Of a stretch of 64,000 nt of DNA, positions 7,204 to 16,254 are shown piece by piece. The first letter of the stretch is position 1, and every line of letters begins with the position of its first letter. The notes beneath the pieces are model-generated. The model was not told the origin of the DNA. It searched no databases and saw only the letters and a program-made list of their open reading frames with translations. The DNA lies in contig CAWBVI010000004.1 in assembly GCA_963792205.1 (NCBI GenBank), forward strand, positions 1,393,599 through 1,457,598, given 5' to 3'. Position numbers and translations under genes: made by a program. The DNA comes from DATDAH01 sp963792205 (GTDB lineage Bacteria > Actinomycetota > Acidimicrobiia > Acidimicrobiales > DATDAH01).

Positions 7204-8187
7204 GTGCACCGCGTGACGACCGCGGGGCCGTCGGCCGGGCGACTGCAGCGGCTGACCGAGGAGCTGAACGACGAGGGCCTCCTCGGCGAGGCGCGCGAGT
7301 GGCCCGAATCCCTGCTCGTCGAGCTGGACCACGCCCTGCGCCCGCCGGTCCACGAGAAGCGCATCCCGGCCTTCGGCGCCATCCACGAGCCCCACATCGA
7401 CCCCGTCGCCTGGCGGGAGCAGACGGCGCTCACCGTGTCCCGGCGCTGGGTGGACGAGTTCCACGAGGCCGACGCCCGGCGCTACGCCGACGGCCTCTCG
7501 AGCTGGATGGTCCGCCACGAGGACGGCCGGGTCGAGGTCGTGGTCTTCGATCGCCCCACCGGGTCGGAGCGGGACCTGGTGGTCCTGGCCGAGGCCACCA
7601 GCGGGACGCTCGTCCAACGCCACCCGATGGGCCAGGTCCGCATGGTGGGGGAGTTCGGCGTGCTCCGCTGGGACGGCGTCGGATGGCATCACGAGCCTCC
7701 GCTCAAGCCCTGGGTGCGGGTGGTGACCGGCGCCGGGTTCCACGGCGACGAGAAGGTCCTGGCCAAGCTCCTCGCCTTCGCCGTCTACGACCTCGGCGCC
7801 ACCGGGGTGGGCGCCCTCATCGCCTACCGGCCGACCGACGACCCCGAGCCCACGTTTCAGGTCCGGCTCAACACCCCGCCGCCCTACGAGATCGGCCGGC
7901 CCGAGGACCTCGGTCCGCTCCGTCACGTGCTGGCCCTCGTGGACGGCGCGGTGGTGTTCGATTGCGCCGGCACCTTGCGCCACCTCGGGGTGCGCCTGGT
8001 GCCGAGTGCCGAGGCCGAGTCCGACGTCGAGGCCTTCCGCGGCATGCGCCACACCTCGGCGCGGCGCTACAGCTTCGACGACCCCAGTGCGACCCTGATC
8101 GTCGTCAGCGAGGACGGCCCCGTGTCGGTGGTGCGCAACGGCGAGGTCATGACCCGGCCCGTGGAGCGCAAGCCACTGGCGGGCTGA
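7204..8187 (+). CDS. Probable diadenylate cyclase (DisA_N / DAC domain) with long N-terminal region
   Basis: 327 residues from GTG 7204 (a second GTG at 7213 is possible). The C-terminal part shows both hallmarks of DAC domains: DGA in LVDGAVVFDCAG at residues 247-249, followed by the LGVRL strand, and an RHxxA element, GMRHTSARRYS, at 282-286 with LIVVSEDGPVSV after it. Known DAC enzymes join two ATP to c-di-AMP. Here RHR of the usual motif is RHT, so activity needs testing. The first 180 residues match no family I recognise and contain no transmembrane helix, unlike CdaA, and no DisA helix-hairpin-helix part follows. Presumably cytoplasmic. Confidence 0.7.
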   Translation: MHRVTTAGPSAGRLQRLTEELNDEGLLGEAREWPESLLVELDHALRPPVHEKRIPAFGAIHEPHIDPVAWREQTALTVSRRWVDEFHEADARRYADGLSSWMVRHEDGRVEVVVFDRPTGSERDLVVLAEATSGTLVQRHPMGQVRMVGEFGVLRWDGVGWHHEPPLKPWVRVVTGAGFHGDEKVLAKLLAFAVYDLGATGVGALIAYRPTDDPEPTFQVRLNTPPPYEIGRPEDLGPLRHVLALVDGAVVFDCAGTLRHLGVRLVPSAEAESDVEAFRGMRHTSARRYSFDDPSATLIVVSEDGPVSVVRNGEVMTRPVERKPLAG

Positions 8188-8190
8188 GGC

Positions 8191-8655
8191 TCACCCCGGA
8201 CCGGTGACCGTCGGCTCGTGGTGGACGGGGAAGTTCACCGATCGGGCGATGAAGCAGAGCGTGGGTGCGTCAGCGTGGAGCGCCACCGCCTGCTCGACCA
8301 TCTCCTCCTTCGCAACGGTCACCCGGGGCCGCAGGGTGACCGAGGTGAACTCACCCGACCCGTCGCCATGGGTGCGCATCTCGCCGTGGGCGTCGTCCAC
8401 GTAGCCGGTCACGACGACGTCGTTGGTGGCGCACAGGTGCAGGTACCAGAGCATGTGGCACTGCGACAGCGCGGCGACGAGGAGCTGCTCGGGGTTCCAG
8501 CGGGCCGCGTCGCCCCGGAAGGTGGGGTCGGACGACCCGGCGAGGTCGGGACGGCCTTCGGCCGAGACCACGTGATCCCGGCGATAGCTGCGGTAGTCGG
8601 CCGTGCCCACCCCGTCGTCGCCGGTCCAGGTCACGGTGAGGTCGTAGGTGTGCAT
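8191..8655 (-). CDS. OsmC family protein
   Basis: 154 residues from ATG 8655, which shares its A with the stop of the upstream YjbR gene (TGATG), showing translational coupling. The block RWNPEQLLVAALSQCHMLWYLHLCA (pieces at about 50-75) carries the first redox Cys of OsmC/Ohr proteins, and the second Cys is in APTLCFIARSVNFPV near 135. Such proteins reduce organic hydroperoxides using a thiol partner. The start further upstream in the same frame was rejected because it would lie inside the YjbR gene. Confidence 0.88.
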   Translation of the reverse strand: MHTYDLTVTWTGDDGVGTADYRSYRRDHVVSAEGRPDLAGSSDPTFRGDAARWNPEQLLVAALSQCHMLWYLHLCATNDVVVTGYVDDAHGEMRTHGDGSGEFTSVTLRPRVTVAKEEMVEQAVALHADAPTLCFIARSVNFPVHHEPTVTGPG

Positions 8656-9038
8656 CAGTCCTCGGTGATCCCGTCCTCCTCGAGGACGATGCGGGCCAGG
8701 GTCTTCGGCGCCACCAGCGTGTAGGAGGTCCGGACCCACTCGGTGATCTGCTGCCAGCGGTCCTCGTCGGCGTCATCGCCGACCTGCACCGACACCCAAC
8801 CGTGGCGCCCCATGCCGTAACCGGTGGGCTCGGCCCCGGGATCGGTGGCCACCACCGCCTCGGCCTCCTCCTGGGAGAGCTTCACCGACATCCCGGTCAC
8901 CTCGGGGTTGGTGAACACGAAGTTCTTGTTCCGCACCCGGAAGGTGGGCTCGCCGTCCCAGGCCTCGATGTCGACCCGCACCGCCTCCGGGAGCGCCAGC
9001 GCGATGGCTTCCAACCGGGCCATGTTCGCAGCGGTCAT
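8655..9038 (-). CDS. MmcQ/YjbR family protein
   Basis: 127 residues. The pattern ALALPEAVRVDIEAWDGEPTFRVRNKNFVF at the start, VKLSQEEAEAV in the middle and GRHGWVSVQVGDDADEDRWQQITEWVRTSY in the second half (quoted in pieces) is that of the YjbR/CyaY-like fold family, often annotated as DNA-binding although the function is not established. It is the first gene of a two-gene operon with the OsmC gene, which overlaps its stop codon by one base. Confidence 0.85.
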   Translation of the reverse strand: MTAANMARLEAIALALPEAVRVDIEAWDGEPTFRVRNKNFVFTNPEVTGMSVKLSQEEAEAVVATDPGAEPTGYGMGRHGWVSVQVGDDADEDRWQQITEWVRTSYTLVAPKTLARIVLEEDGITED

Positions 9039-9104
9039 CGCGCCATGGTCTCAGGTCAGGGCGGGAAGATGAAGAAGTAGATCTGGGTGGCGTAGGCGAC
9101 CGGC

Positions 9105-9181
9105 ACTCGTCGATCCGGCCCCGGTAGCGACCGTCGCCCGTGCGCTCGACGGCCGACCCGTCGGCGAAGGGGTTGCCCACG
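9105..9181 (-). pseudogene. Remnant of a thioesterase-like gene (N-terminal fragment)
   Basis: Reading leftward from GTG 9179-9181 gives VGNPFADGSAVERTGDGRYRG then RIDE, which resembles the first 25 residues of acyl-CoA thioesterase II-like proteins of actinobacteria. The similarity stops abruptly near 9105 and the frame runs into the YjbR gene. No downstream thioesterase sequence exists in the window. I read it as a leftover of a deleted gene. Confidence 0.45.
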
Positions 9182-9245
9182 CCGGGCACGCTCGTCGCCC
9201 GCCTGCCTGGCGTCAACCGGTTTTGACGACCCCGCGGGGGACATA

Positions 9246-10010
9246 GTGGGCCTCGTGCAGTGGTGGGAGGCCGGGCTCGTGGTGCTCGCGGGGTTCTGGG
9301 CCGGCGGGATCAACGCCGTGATCGGCTCCGGCAGCCTCGTCTCCTTCCCGACCCTGCTCGCGGTGGGGTACGACCCCGTCGTCGCCAACGTGTCCAACAA
9401 CATCGGCCTGGTCCCGGGCTCGGTGTCCGGGGCCTACGGGTTCCGGCGCGAGCTCGAGGGGCAACGGGGCCGGGCCCGCATCCTGGCGGTGGCCTCGGGG
9501 CTGGGCGGGCTGACCGGTGCCGTCCTCCTGCTCGTGCTCCCCTCGGAGGTGTTCGACGCCATCGTTCCCGTCCTCGTCCTCGTGGCGTGCGCCCTGATGC
9601 TGGCCCAGCCCCGGCTGTCGGCCTGGGTCCGCGAGCGGCGGGCCGACGGGGCCCGTGACGTCGGCGCCGCGCCCCTGGCCCTCGGCTACCTGGCCGGGAT
9701 CTACGGCGGCTACTTCGGGGCCGCCCAGGGCGTGATCCTGCTGGCGATCCTGGCCGTGTTCGTCCCCGACGACCTCACCCGGTCGAACGCGCTCAAGAAC
9801 GTGCTGGCCGGGACGGTGAACGCCGTCGCGGCGGTGGTGTTCATCCTCTTCGCCGACGTGGCCTGGGCGGCGGTGGCCTGCATCGCCATCGGGGCCGCCG
9901 CCGGCGGGACCTTCGGCGCCCGGATCGGCCGCCGCATCCCGGCCCCGGTCCTGCGGGCCCTGGTCGTCGCCATCGGCCTCGTGGTGGCCGTCCGCCTGAT
10001 CGTGACCTGA
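9246..10010 (+). CDS. TauE/SafE family sulfite exporter-like membrane protein
   Basis: 254 residues, about eight hydrophobic segments. The N-terminal helix GFWAGGINAVIGSGSLVSFPTLL (in part, residues 15-35) and the repeated element GYLAGIYGGYFGAAQGVILL near 145-165 are the two characteristic half-repeats of the family, with SNALKNVLAGTVN after the second. These proteins move sulfite, sulfoacetate or related anions across the cytoplasmic membrane; the substrate here is unknown. Start GTG 9246; no strong Shine-Dalgarno sequence is visible. Confidence 0.88.
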   Translation: MGLVQWWEAGLVVLAGFWAGGINAVIGSGSLVSFPTLLAVGYDPVVANVSNNIGLVPGSVSGAYGFRRELEGQRGRARILAVASGLGGLTGAVLLLVLPSEVFDAIVPVLVLVACALMLAQPRLSAWVRERRADGARDVGAAPLALGYLAGIYGGYFGAAQGVILLAILAVFVPDDLTRSNALKNVLAGTVNAVAAVVFILFADVAWAAVACIAIGAAAGGTFGARIGRRIPAPVLRALVVAIGLVVAVRLIVT

Positions 10011-10035
10011 CGCCGCACGACTACTTTGCCGCTCC

Positions 10036-10845
10036 GTGACCCACGCCGCGTTGGCCGACTACGAGCAGGGAATGTTCACCCACGAGGGCAAGGCCCGGGC
10101 CGTGTTCCGCAAGGGCTCCGGCCCGGCGGTGATCGTCATCGCCGAGATGCCGGGCATCACGCCCAAGGTCGTCGCCTTCGCCGACCGGGTGGCGGCCATC
10201 GGCTGCTCGGTCGTGCTGCCCCACCTGTTCGGGGACCCCGGGCGCGACATCGACCCGGCGAAGAAGCTGTCGACCGTCGGCTACGTCGCCTCGTCGATGT
10301 TCCCGACGTGCGTGAGCCGGGAGTTCGTCGTCTTCGCCACGGGGAAGACCTCGCCGGTGGTCGACTGGCTGCGGGCGCTGGCCCGGGCCGAGCACGAGCG
10401 CTGCGGTGGCCCCGGGGTCGGTGCCGTGGGGATGTGCTTCACCGGCGGCTACGCGTTGGCGATGGCGACCGAGCCGGCGTTGCTGGCGCCGGTGCTGTCC
10501 CAGCCCTCCCTCCCGATGGTGCTGCGCAAGAAGGACCGTCGCAGCATCGACATCTCGCCCGAGGACCTCGCGGTCGTGAAGGGCCGGTGCGCCAACGAGG
10601 GCCTCGAGGTCATCGGCCTGCGGTTCAAGAGCGACAGGTTCGCGCCCAGCGAGCGCTTCCGGTTCCTGGAGGACGAGCTGGGCGATGCCTTCACCTGCGT
10701 CGAGCTGGAGGACGAGGACGCCAACCCCGACGCCGCCATCAAGCCCCACTCGGTGCTCACCGAGCACTTCGTCGACCAGACCGGCACCCCGACCCACGAC
10801 GCCCTGGACCGCGTCCTCGACCTCTACCGCACCAAGCTGCTCTGA
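10036..10845 (+). CDS. Dienelactone hydrolase family protein
   Basis: 269 residues from GTG 10036. An alpha/beta-hydrolase with a cysteine nucleophile: GMCFTGGYA puts Cys at about residue 134 in the G-x-C-x-G-G elbow of this family. An Asp in the RFKSDRF segment and a His in KPHSVLTEHF (about 240) are the likely rest of the triad, though the Asp/His assignment is less sure. Such enzymes open lactone rings, for example dienelactone in aromatic breakdown, but many family members have other esters as substrates. 15 bp before the nitronate monooxygenase gene, so probably co-transcribed with it. Confidence 0.85.
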   Translation: MTHAALADYEQGMFTHEGKARAVFRKGSGPAVIVIAEMPGITPKVVAFADRVAAIGCSVVLPHLFGDPGRDIDPAKKLSTVGYVASSMFPTCVSREFVVFATGKTSPVVDWLRALARAEHERCGGPGVGAVGMCFTGGYALAMATEPALLAPVLSQPSLPMVLRKKDRRSIDISPEDLAVVKGRCANEGLEVIGLRFKSDRFAPSERFRFLEDELGDAFTCVELEDEDANPDAAIKPHSVLTEHFVDQTGTPTHDALDRVLDLYRTKLL

Positions 10846-10860
10846 CGCGAGACTCGGGTC

Positions 10861-11994
10861 ATGCGCACCAAGGCCACCGAGCTCGTCGGGATCGATCTCC
10901 CGATCTTCGCCTTCAGCCACTGCCGCGACGTGGTCGCCGCGGTGACCAACGCCGGCGGCTGCGGCGTGCTGGGGGCGGTGGCCCACAGCCCCGAGCAGCT
11001 CGCCGTCGACCTCGACTGGATCGAGGACGAGGTGAAGGGCAAGCCCTACGGCATCGACCTGCTCGTGCCCGAGAAGTTCGTGGGCTCGGAGGAGGGGGGT
11101 CTCGGTCGGGACCAGCTCGTCGACCTCCTCCCCGACGAGCACAAGGCCTTCGTCGACGAGATCCTCGAGCGCTACGACGTCCCCCCGATGCCCGAGGGCG
11201 TCGAGTCCCGCCGCGGCGTCGGCGGCATGCGCATCGACCCCAAGTCGATGGCCCCACTGCTCGACGTCTGCTTCGACCACCGGCCGGCCCTCGTGGCGTC
11301 GGCCCTCGGGCCGCCCCCGCCCCACTTCCTGGAGCGGGCCCACAGCCACGACGTCCCCGTCGCCGCGCTGGCCGGCTCGCTGGAGCACGCCCGCCGTCAC
11401 GCCGAGGCGGGGGCGGACCTGATCGTGGCCCAGGGGACCGAGGCGGGCGGGCACACGGGCCTGGTGGCCACCATGGTCCTCGTCCCCGAGGTCGTCGACG
11501 CCGTCGCCCCGCTGCCCGTTCTCGCCGCGGGCGGCATCGCCCGGGGTCGCCAGCTGGCGGCGGGCATGGCCCTGGGCGCCGATGGCGTCTGGTGTGGCTC
11601 CGTGTGGCTCACCACGGAGGAGGCCGAGACGCCGCCACCCGTGAAGGACAAGTTCCTGGCGGCGGGCTCGGGCGACACCGTCCGCTCGCGGTCGCTCACC
11701 GGAAAGCCCGCCCGCATGCTCCACACGGCCTGGACCGACGAGTGGGAGAGCCCGGAAGGACCTGGTCCCCTGCCCATGCCCATCCAACCCCTGCTGGTGG
11801 GCCCCGCCTTGCAGCGGATCGCCCGCGTGGCCGGCAACGAGGGCTCGGGCGGTCAGCGCCTCGTCACCTACTTCGTGGGCCAGGTCGTCGGTTCGATGAA
11901 CACGGTCAAGCCCACCCGCCGCGTGGTCCTCGAGATGGTGGAGGAGTTCATCGAGGCCGTCGAACGCCTCGACACCCTCGTCCACGCGGACTGA
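10861..11994 (+). CDS. Nitronate monooxygenase / 2-nitropropane dioxygenase family, paralogue 1
   Basis: 377 residues. An FMN-binding TIM barrel: N-terminal FAFSHCRDVVAAVTNAGGCGVLGA, central DLIVAQGTEAGGHTG (the conserved H of the family), then VLAAGGIARGRQLAAGMALGADGVWCGS, all partly quoted, in the order found in the NPD family. Members oxidise alkyl nitronates or carry out flavin-dependent reductions. A close paralogue of equal length is encoded at 22429-23559, so the two probably have related but distinct substrates. It follows the dienelactone hydrolase gene by 15 bp. Confidence 0.88.
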   Translation: MRTKATELVGIDLPIFAFSHCRDVVAAVTNAGGCGVLGAVAHSPEQLAVDLDWIEDEVKGKPYGIDLLVPEKFVGSEEGGLGRDQLVDLLPDEHKAFVDEILERYDVPPMPEGVESRRGVGGMRIDPKSMAPLLDVCFDHRPALVASALGPPPPHFLERAHSHDVPVAALAGSLEHARRHAEAGADLIVAQGTEAGGHTGLVATMVLVPEVVDAVAPLPVLAAGGIARGRQLAAGMALGADGVWCGSVWLTTEEAETPPPVKDKFLAAGSGDTVRSRSLTGKPARMLHTAWTDEWESPEGPGPLPMPIQPLLVGPALQRIARVAGNEGSGGQRLVTYFVGQVVGSMNTVKPTRRVVLEMVEEFIEAVERLDTLVHAD

Positions 11995-12047
11995 GGAGCA
12001 CGGGTCTGCCACCATTCCCCCGTCGAGGACGGAGCGGAGGACGCGGC

Positions 12048-12546
12048 ATGGGGACCAACGAGCGGGCCAGGATCGTCATGAGCGACGACGAGATCACCGA
12101 CGTTCATCGATCGCAGCCGGACCTGCACGATGGCCACCGTCGGACCGACCGGCCACCCCCACCTGGTGGCCATGTGGTACGGCGTGATCGACGGGCACAT
12201 CTGGTTCGAGACCAAGGCCAAGTCGCAGAAGGTCCAGAACATCCGCCGGGACGACCGGATCACCTGCATGATCGAGGACGGCCTGACCTACGACACCCTC
12301 CGGGGGGTGGCGCTCGAGGGGCGGGCGGTGATCGTCGACGACCCCGATGCGCTGTGGACCCTCGGGGTCAGCGTGTGGGAGCGCTACAACGGCCCCTACT
12401 CCGACGAGGTGAAGCCGCTCGTCGAGTTCATGCTCAACAAGCGGGTGGCCGTGCGGGTCGACGTGGAGCGCGTCCGTTCGTGGGACCACAGCAAGCTGGG
12501 CATGGACCCGACCCCCGTCGCGGGCTCGACGGCCGACTTCCTGTGA
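12048..12546 (+). CDS. Pyridoxamine 5'-phosphate oxidase-like (split-barrel, F420/FMN) protein with a frameshift near its N-terminus
   Basis: An excellent ribosome binding site (GGAGG) precedes ATG 12048, which begins MGTNERARIVMSDDEITD. The rest of the family pattern, FIDRSRTCTMATVGPTGHPH, is in the +1 frame from 12103, so one extra base (near 12102) separates the two parts. Read from the internal ATG 12130 a 138-residue protein results that lacks the first strand. The body contains LVAMWYGVIDGHIWFET and KVQNIRRDDRITCMIEDG, typical of F420-dependent split-barrel reductases. Either a base-call error, or an inactivated or internally initiated gene. Confidence 0.75.
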
Positions 12547-12567
12547 CCTGATCCTGACGGTGACGGC

Positions 12568-14274
12568 GTGGGGGTGATCAAGCCGGCGCTGCCGGACCTC
12601 GACCTGGACGATTGGGCCCAGCGCCCGGAGGCCGAGCGGGTACGGCTCATGTGTGAGTCGTGGGCCGTGCAGGGGTTCGGGGCGCCCCTGGTCGCCTACC
12701 TCTTCTACGTCGCCAAGATCGCCCTCTACGTGTGGCTCTGGGTGGTCTTCGTCAGTCGCTCACCACAGGTCCACGGCCTCGGCGACATCGGCGACTGGTG
12801 GGCCTCGCCCATCGCGTTCCAGAAGGCGATCCTGTGGACCCTGCTGTACGAGGTCCTCGGCCTCGGCTGCGGCAGCGGCCCGCTCACCGGGCGTTATGTC
12901 CCGCCGATCGTCGCCTTCACCCACTTCGGCCGTCCCGGCACCGTGCGCCTGCCCCCGTTCCCCGATCGGGTGCCGTTCACCGCCGGGCACCGGCGCAGCG
13001 TCCTCGACGCCGTGCTCTACGTGGGACTGGTGGCCTTCGCCCTGCGGGCGCTCCTCACCACCGAGCCCCTCCTCGATGCGGAGCTCCTCCTCCCGGTCGT
13101 CGTGGTCCTCGCCGTGATCGGGCTCCGGGACAAGACGGTCTTCCTGGCTGCCCGGGCCGAGCACTACTGGGTGACCCTGATCGTCTTCGTGTTCGCCGGC
13201 GACGACGTGACCGTGCTGTTCGCCGGGTCGATGGTCGTCCAGTTGGCCATCTGGTGGGGCGCCGCCACCTCCAAGCTCAACCACCACTTCCCCAACGTCG
13301 TCACGATCATGGTCAGCAACTCGCCGGTGCTGCCGGTCCCGGCGCTGAAGAAGGCGATGTACCGGCACTGGCCCGACGACCTCCGGGCCTCTCGGCTGGC
13401 GGCAGCCTTGGCCCACGGGGGCACGGTGATCGAGTACGCCTTCCCGCTGTTGTTGGCGGTCTCCTCCGGAGGGACGCCCACGACCATCGGCCTGGCCGTG
13501 ATGCTGGGCTTCCACCTCTTCATCACGTCCTGCTTCCCGATGGGCGTGCCCATCGAGTGGAACGTCCTGTTCCTGTACTCGATGTTCGTGCTCTTCGGCG
13601 AGCACGCCGAGCTCAGCCCGCTCGACGTCCTCGACGACCCGCTGCTCGCCGTGCTCCTCGTGATCGCCTTGGTGGTGGGGCCGGTGTTCGGCAACCTCCG
13701 CCCCGACAAGGTCTCGTTCCTGCCCGCCATGCGCTACTACGCCGGCAACTGGGCGGCCTCGCTGTGGCTGTTCCGCAAGGGCACCGAGTCGCGGCTGGAC
13801 GAGTGCCTGACCAAGACGGCCCCGACCATCGACCGCCAGCTCGAGCTGCTCTACGACGAGCACACGATCCGGGCCGTGCGGGGCAAGCTCCGGGCCTTCC
13901 GGTCGATGCACCTCCACGGCCGGGCGCTCAACGCCGTCCTGCCAAGGGTGGTCGACGACCTCGAGGACTACACCGTCGACGAGGGTGAGGCCACGGCCGG
14001 GGTCGTCCTCGGCTGGAACTTCGGCGACGGCCACCTCCACCACGAGCAGCTCCTGGCCGCCGTGCAGGCCGAGTGCGACTTCGCGCCGGGCGACCTGCGG
14101 GTGCTGGTCCTCGAGTCACAGCCGGCGGGCCAGCCCGGGGTCCACTGGCGCACGGTCGACGCCGCCACCGGCCCGCTCGAGGAGGGCCACATCCGGGTGG
14201 TGGACCTCCTTGCGCACCAACCCTTCCCCGCGCCGGGGGCGGTGGACGTCGGCCTGGCGGAGGCGAAGGGCTAG
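12568..14274 (+). CDS. DUF3556 integral membrane protein
   Basis: 568 residues from GTG 12568. Starts GVIKPALPDLDLDDWAQRP, followed by a first membrane helix and GLGCGSGPLTGRYVPP, then about eight more hydrophobic segments and a long soluble C-terminus (about 400-568). This order matches a family known mainly from mycobacteria and relatives as DUF3556, whose function is not known. Conserved charged or polar segments include KLNHHFPNVV and YRHWPDD. Its stop lies in a CTAG shared with the convergent META lipoprotein gene. Confidence 0.78.
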   Translation: MGVIKPALPDLDLDDWAQRPEAERVRLMCESWAVQGFGAPLVAYLFYVAKIALYVWLWVVFVSRSPQVHGLGDIGDWWASPIAFQKAILWTLLYEVLGLGCGSGPLTGRYVPPIVAFTHFGRPGTVRLPPFPDRVPFTAGHRRSVLDAVLYVGLVAFALRALLTTEPLLDAELLLPVVVVLAVIGLRDKTVFLAARAEHYWVTLIVFVFAGDDVTVLFAGSMVVQLAIWWGAATSKLNHHFPNVVTIMVSNSPVLPVPALKKAMYRHWPDDLRASRLAAALAHGGTVIEYAFPLLLAVSSGGTPTTIGLAVMLGFHLFITSCFPMGVPIEWNVLFLYSMFVLFGEHAELSPLDVLDDPLLAVLLVIALVVGPVFGNLRPDKVSFLPAMRYYAGNWAASLWLFRKGTESRLDECLTKTAPTIDRQLELLYDEHTIRAVRGKLRAFRSMHLHGRALNAVLPRVVDDLEDYTVDEGEATAGVVLGWNFGDGHLHHEQLLAAVQAECDFAPGDLRVLVLESQPAGQPGVHWRTVDAATGPLEEGHIRVVDLLAHQPFPAPGAVDVGLAEAKG

Positions 14275-14714
14275 CCCTCGGCCGTCAGCTCCAGGGTCTC
14301 GCCGTCACCGGTGAGCGTGAGGGTGTCGCCGTCGAGGGCCACCTCGGGTTCGCTGCCGAGGAACTCGGCCAGCCACTGGTCCTGGTCCATGAGCGCCTGC
14401 TCGCAGCCCATCATCGTGCTGGCCATCTCCGAGGTGAGGACGAGGGTGTTGTCGGAGATCTCGACGTCACCGTTCTGGGTGTTGCACCCGGCGTTGGCCG
14501 AGATGCGCCCTTCGGCGAAGGTCAGGCTCACCGTGCTGCCCTCGACCAGGTCGTAGCCGGTGCTGGAGGTCGACTCGAAGGCGCGGCCCTCCAGGTCCTC
14601 GATGGTGACCGGCGTGGTCTCGTCACCCCCGGTGTCGACTTCGCCCCCGTCGTCGTCGCCGCAGGCGTTGAGCACGAGGGCGAGCAGCACGACGCTGACG
14701 GGCAGGCGACGCAT
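14271..14714 (-). CDS. META domain (HslJ-like) lipoprotein
   Basis: 147 residues. A lipoprotein signal ends in the lipobox LNAC (Cys about 18). The rest forms one META domain: a LEGRAFESTSSTGYDL strand, the FAEGRISANAGCNTQNGDVEI segment (in part), and the typical MGCEQALMDQDQWLAEFL helix. HslJ-type proteins are linked to stress or antibiotic tolerance in E. coli, but the biochemical role is not clear. Stop overlaps the DUF3556 stop in CTAG 14271-14274. Confidence 0.85.
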   Translation of the reverse strand: MRRLPVSVVLLALVLNACGDDDGGEVDTGGDETTPVTIEDLEGRAFESTSSTGYDLVEGSTVSLTFAEGRISANAGCNTQNGDVEISDNTLVLTSEMASTMMGCEQALMDQDQWLAEFLGSEPEVALDGDTLTLTGDGETLELTAEG

Positions 14715-14723
14715 GCCCCGAAC

Positions 14724-16223
14724 CTACTGGCGGACCGGGTCGGCCCGGATCACCCGCCAGCACCAGAGCGCGGCCGCAGTCAGGAGGACCGCCCCGACCA
14801 GGCAGGCCGCCTGGATCCCCTCCGTGAACGCGGCGTTCGCCGCGGTCTGCAGGGCGTCACCGGCCGCACCGCCCAGCTGCGCCGCCACCTCGTGGGCGCC
14901 CCCGAGCGTCTCGAGCGCGGCGTCGGGGGTGTCGTCGCCCAGCTCGCGGCGGTAGACGGCCGTCAGGATGCTGCCCAGCACCGCCGTCCCCAGGGCCACG
15001 CCGAGCTCGATCGCCGTCTCCGAGACCGCGCCGCCGGCCCCCGCCTTCGCGGGCGGGATCGAGGCCATGATCCCGTCGATGGCCACGGTGATGGACGCGC
15101 TCAGGCCGGCCTGGAGCACCATCAACGCGACGGTCAGCAGCAGGAGGGATCCGTCGGGTTCCAAGCCGGTGAGCAGGAGGAACCCGGTCGCGCCGGTGGC
15201 CAGGCCAATGCCGATCACCGGGAAGGCACCGAAGCGAGCGCTGAGCCGGGGCGTGCCCAGCGTGACCACGGCACCCACGGCGGCGGGGGGCAGGATCTGG
15301 AGGGCGGCGCGGGTCGGGGAGAGGCCGAGCACGAGCTGGAGGTACTGGGTCAGCAGGAAGATCGACGCCGCGAACCCGAACGCGGCGAGCAGGTTGCCCG
15401 TGATGGCCATCCGGAACTTCGGCACTCGGAACAGGTCGATGTCGATCATCGGCTCGCTCAGGCGGTGCTGGCGGTGCACGAAGGCGACGCCGGCGGCGAC
15501 GCCCACGACCAGGCAGGGCAGCACCACGCCCAGGCCGCCGGCTTCGGCCAGGGTCTTCATGGCGTAGACGACGGGCAGGATCGCGGCCATCGAGAGCAGC
15601 GAGCTCGGGATGTCGAACGGGCCCGGGTCGGGATCGCGCGATTCGGGGAGGAGGGTCGGGCCGGCGATGAGCATGGTGATGGTCACCGGGACGGCGAGCA
15701 GGAAGACCGACCCCCACCAGTAGTGCTCCAGCAGGAAGCCCCCGACGATCGGGCCCAGTGCCGCGCCGACCGAGAACACGGTCGCCCAGACGGCGATGGC
15801 GAACCGGCGGCGCCGATCGTCGGTGAAGATGTTGGTGATCAACGAGAGGGTCGAGGGCATCAGGGTCGCCCCGCCGACCCCCAGCGCGGCCCGGGCGGCG
15901 ATGAGGGCCGTCGCCGACGGGGCGAAGGCGGCGGCGACGGAGGCGGCCCCGAACCCGGCGGCGCCGATCAGCAGCAGCCGCCGCCGCCCGATCCGGTCCC
16001 CGAGGTTGCCCATCGTGATCAGGAGGCCGCTGAGGACGAACGAGTAGACGTCGATGATCCAGAGCAGCTCGGCGCTCGACGGCTGCAGGTCCTCGCTCAG
16101 GTAGGGGATGGCGAAGCCGAGGATGGTGGCGTCCATCGAGATGAGCAGGACCGGCAGGGCCAGCGTGGCCAGGGCGAGGTTCTCCTGACGCCGGCTCAGA
16201 CCGAGGGTGGCCGGCGCGTCCAT
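14724..16223 (-). CDS. MFS drug transporter, DHA2 / EmrB-QacA type, 14 TM
   Basis: 499 residues from ATG 16223 (GTG at 16229 and TTG at 16235 are in frame). About 14 hydrophobic helices. The MFS motif GNLGDRIGRRRLLLIGA lies after helix 2, and DAT in LLISMDATILGFAIPYL of helix 1 is typical of the DHA2 group of proton-coupled efflux pumps. Further family pieces are GVGGATLMPSTLSLI and GPIVGGFLLEHYWW. It probably exports hydrophobic or cationic drugs; the substrate is not predictable. Its 5' end is next to the riboswitch/terC leader, on the opposite strand. Confidence 0.92.
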   Translation of the reverse strand: MDAPATLGLSRRQENLALATLALPVLLISMDATILGFAIPYLSEDLQPSSAELLWIIDVYSFVLSGLLITMGNLGDRIGRRRLLLIGAAGFGAASVAAAFAPSATALIAARAALGVGGATLMPSTLSLITNIFTDDRRRRFAIAVWATVFSVGAALGPIVGGFLLEHYWWGSVFLLAVPVTITMLIAGPTLLPESRDPDPGPFDIPSSLLSMAAILPVVYAMKTLAEAGGLGVVLPCLVVGVAAGVAFVHRQHRLSEPMIDIDLFRVPKFRMAITGNLLAAFGFAASIFLLTQYLQLVLGLSPTRAALQILPPAAVGAVVTLGTPRLSARFGAFPVIGIGLATGATGFLLLTGLEPDGSLLLLTVALMVLQAGLSASITVAIDGIMASIPPAKAGAGGAVSETAIELGVALGTAVLGSILTAVYRRELGDDTPDAALETLGGAHEVAAQLGGAAGDALQTAANAAFTEGIQAACLVGAVLLTAAALWCWRVIRADPVRQ

Positions 16224-16254
16224 CCCCACAGTCAAGCCCGTAGGCTGGGCGGTG

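Noticed and set aside
10021..12015. 664-codon minus-strand frame
   Set aside because: Lies antisense to the hydrolase and nitronate monooxygenase genes, with no recognisable domain.
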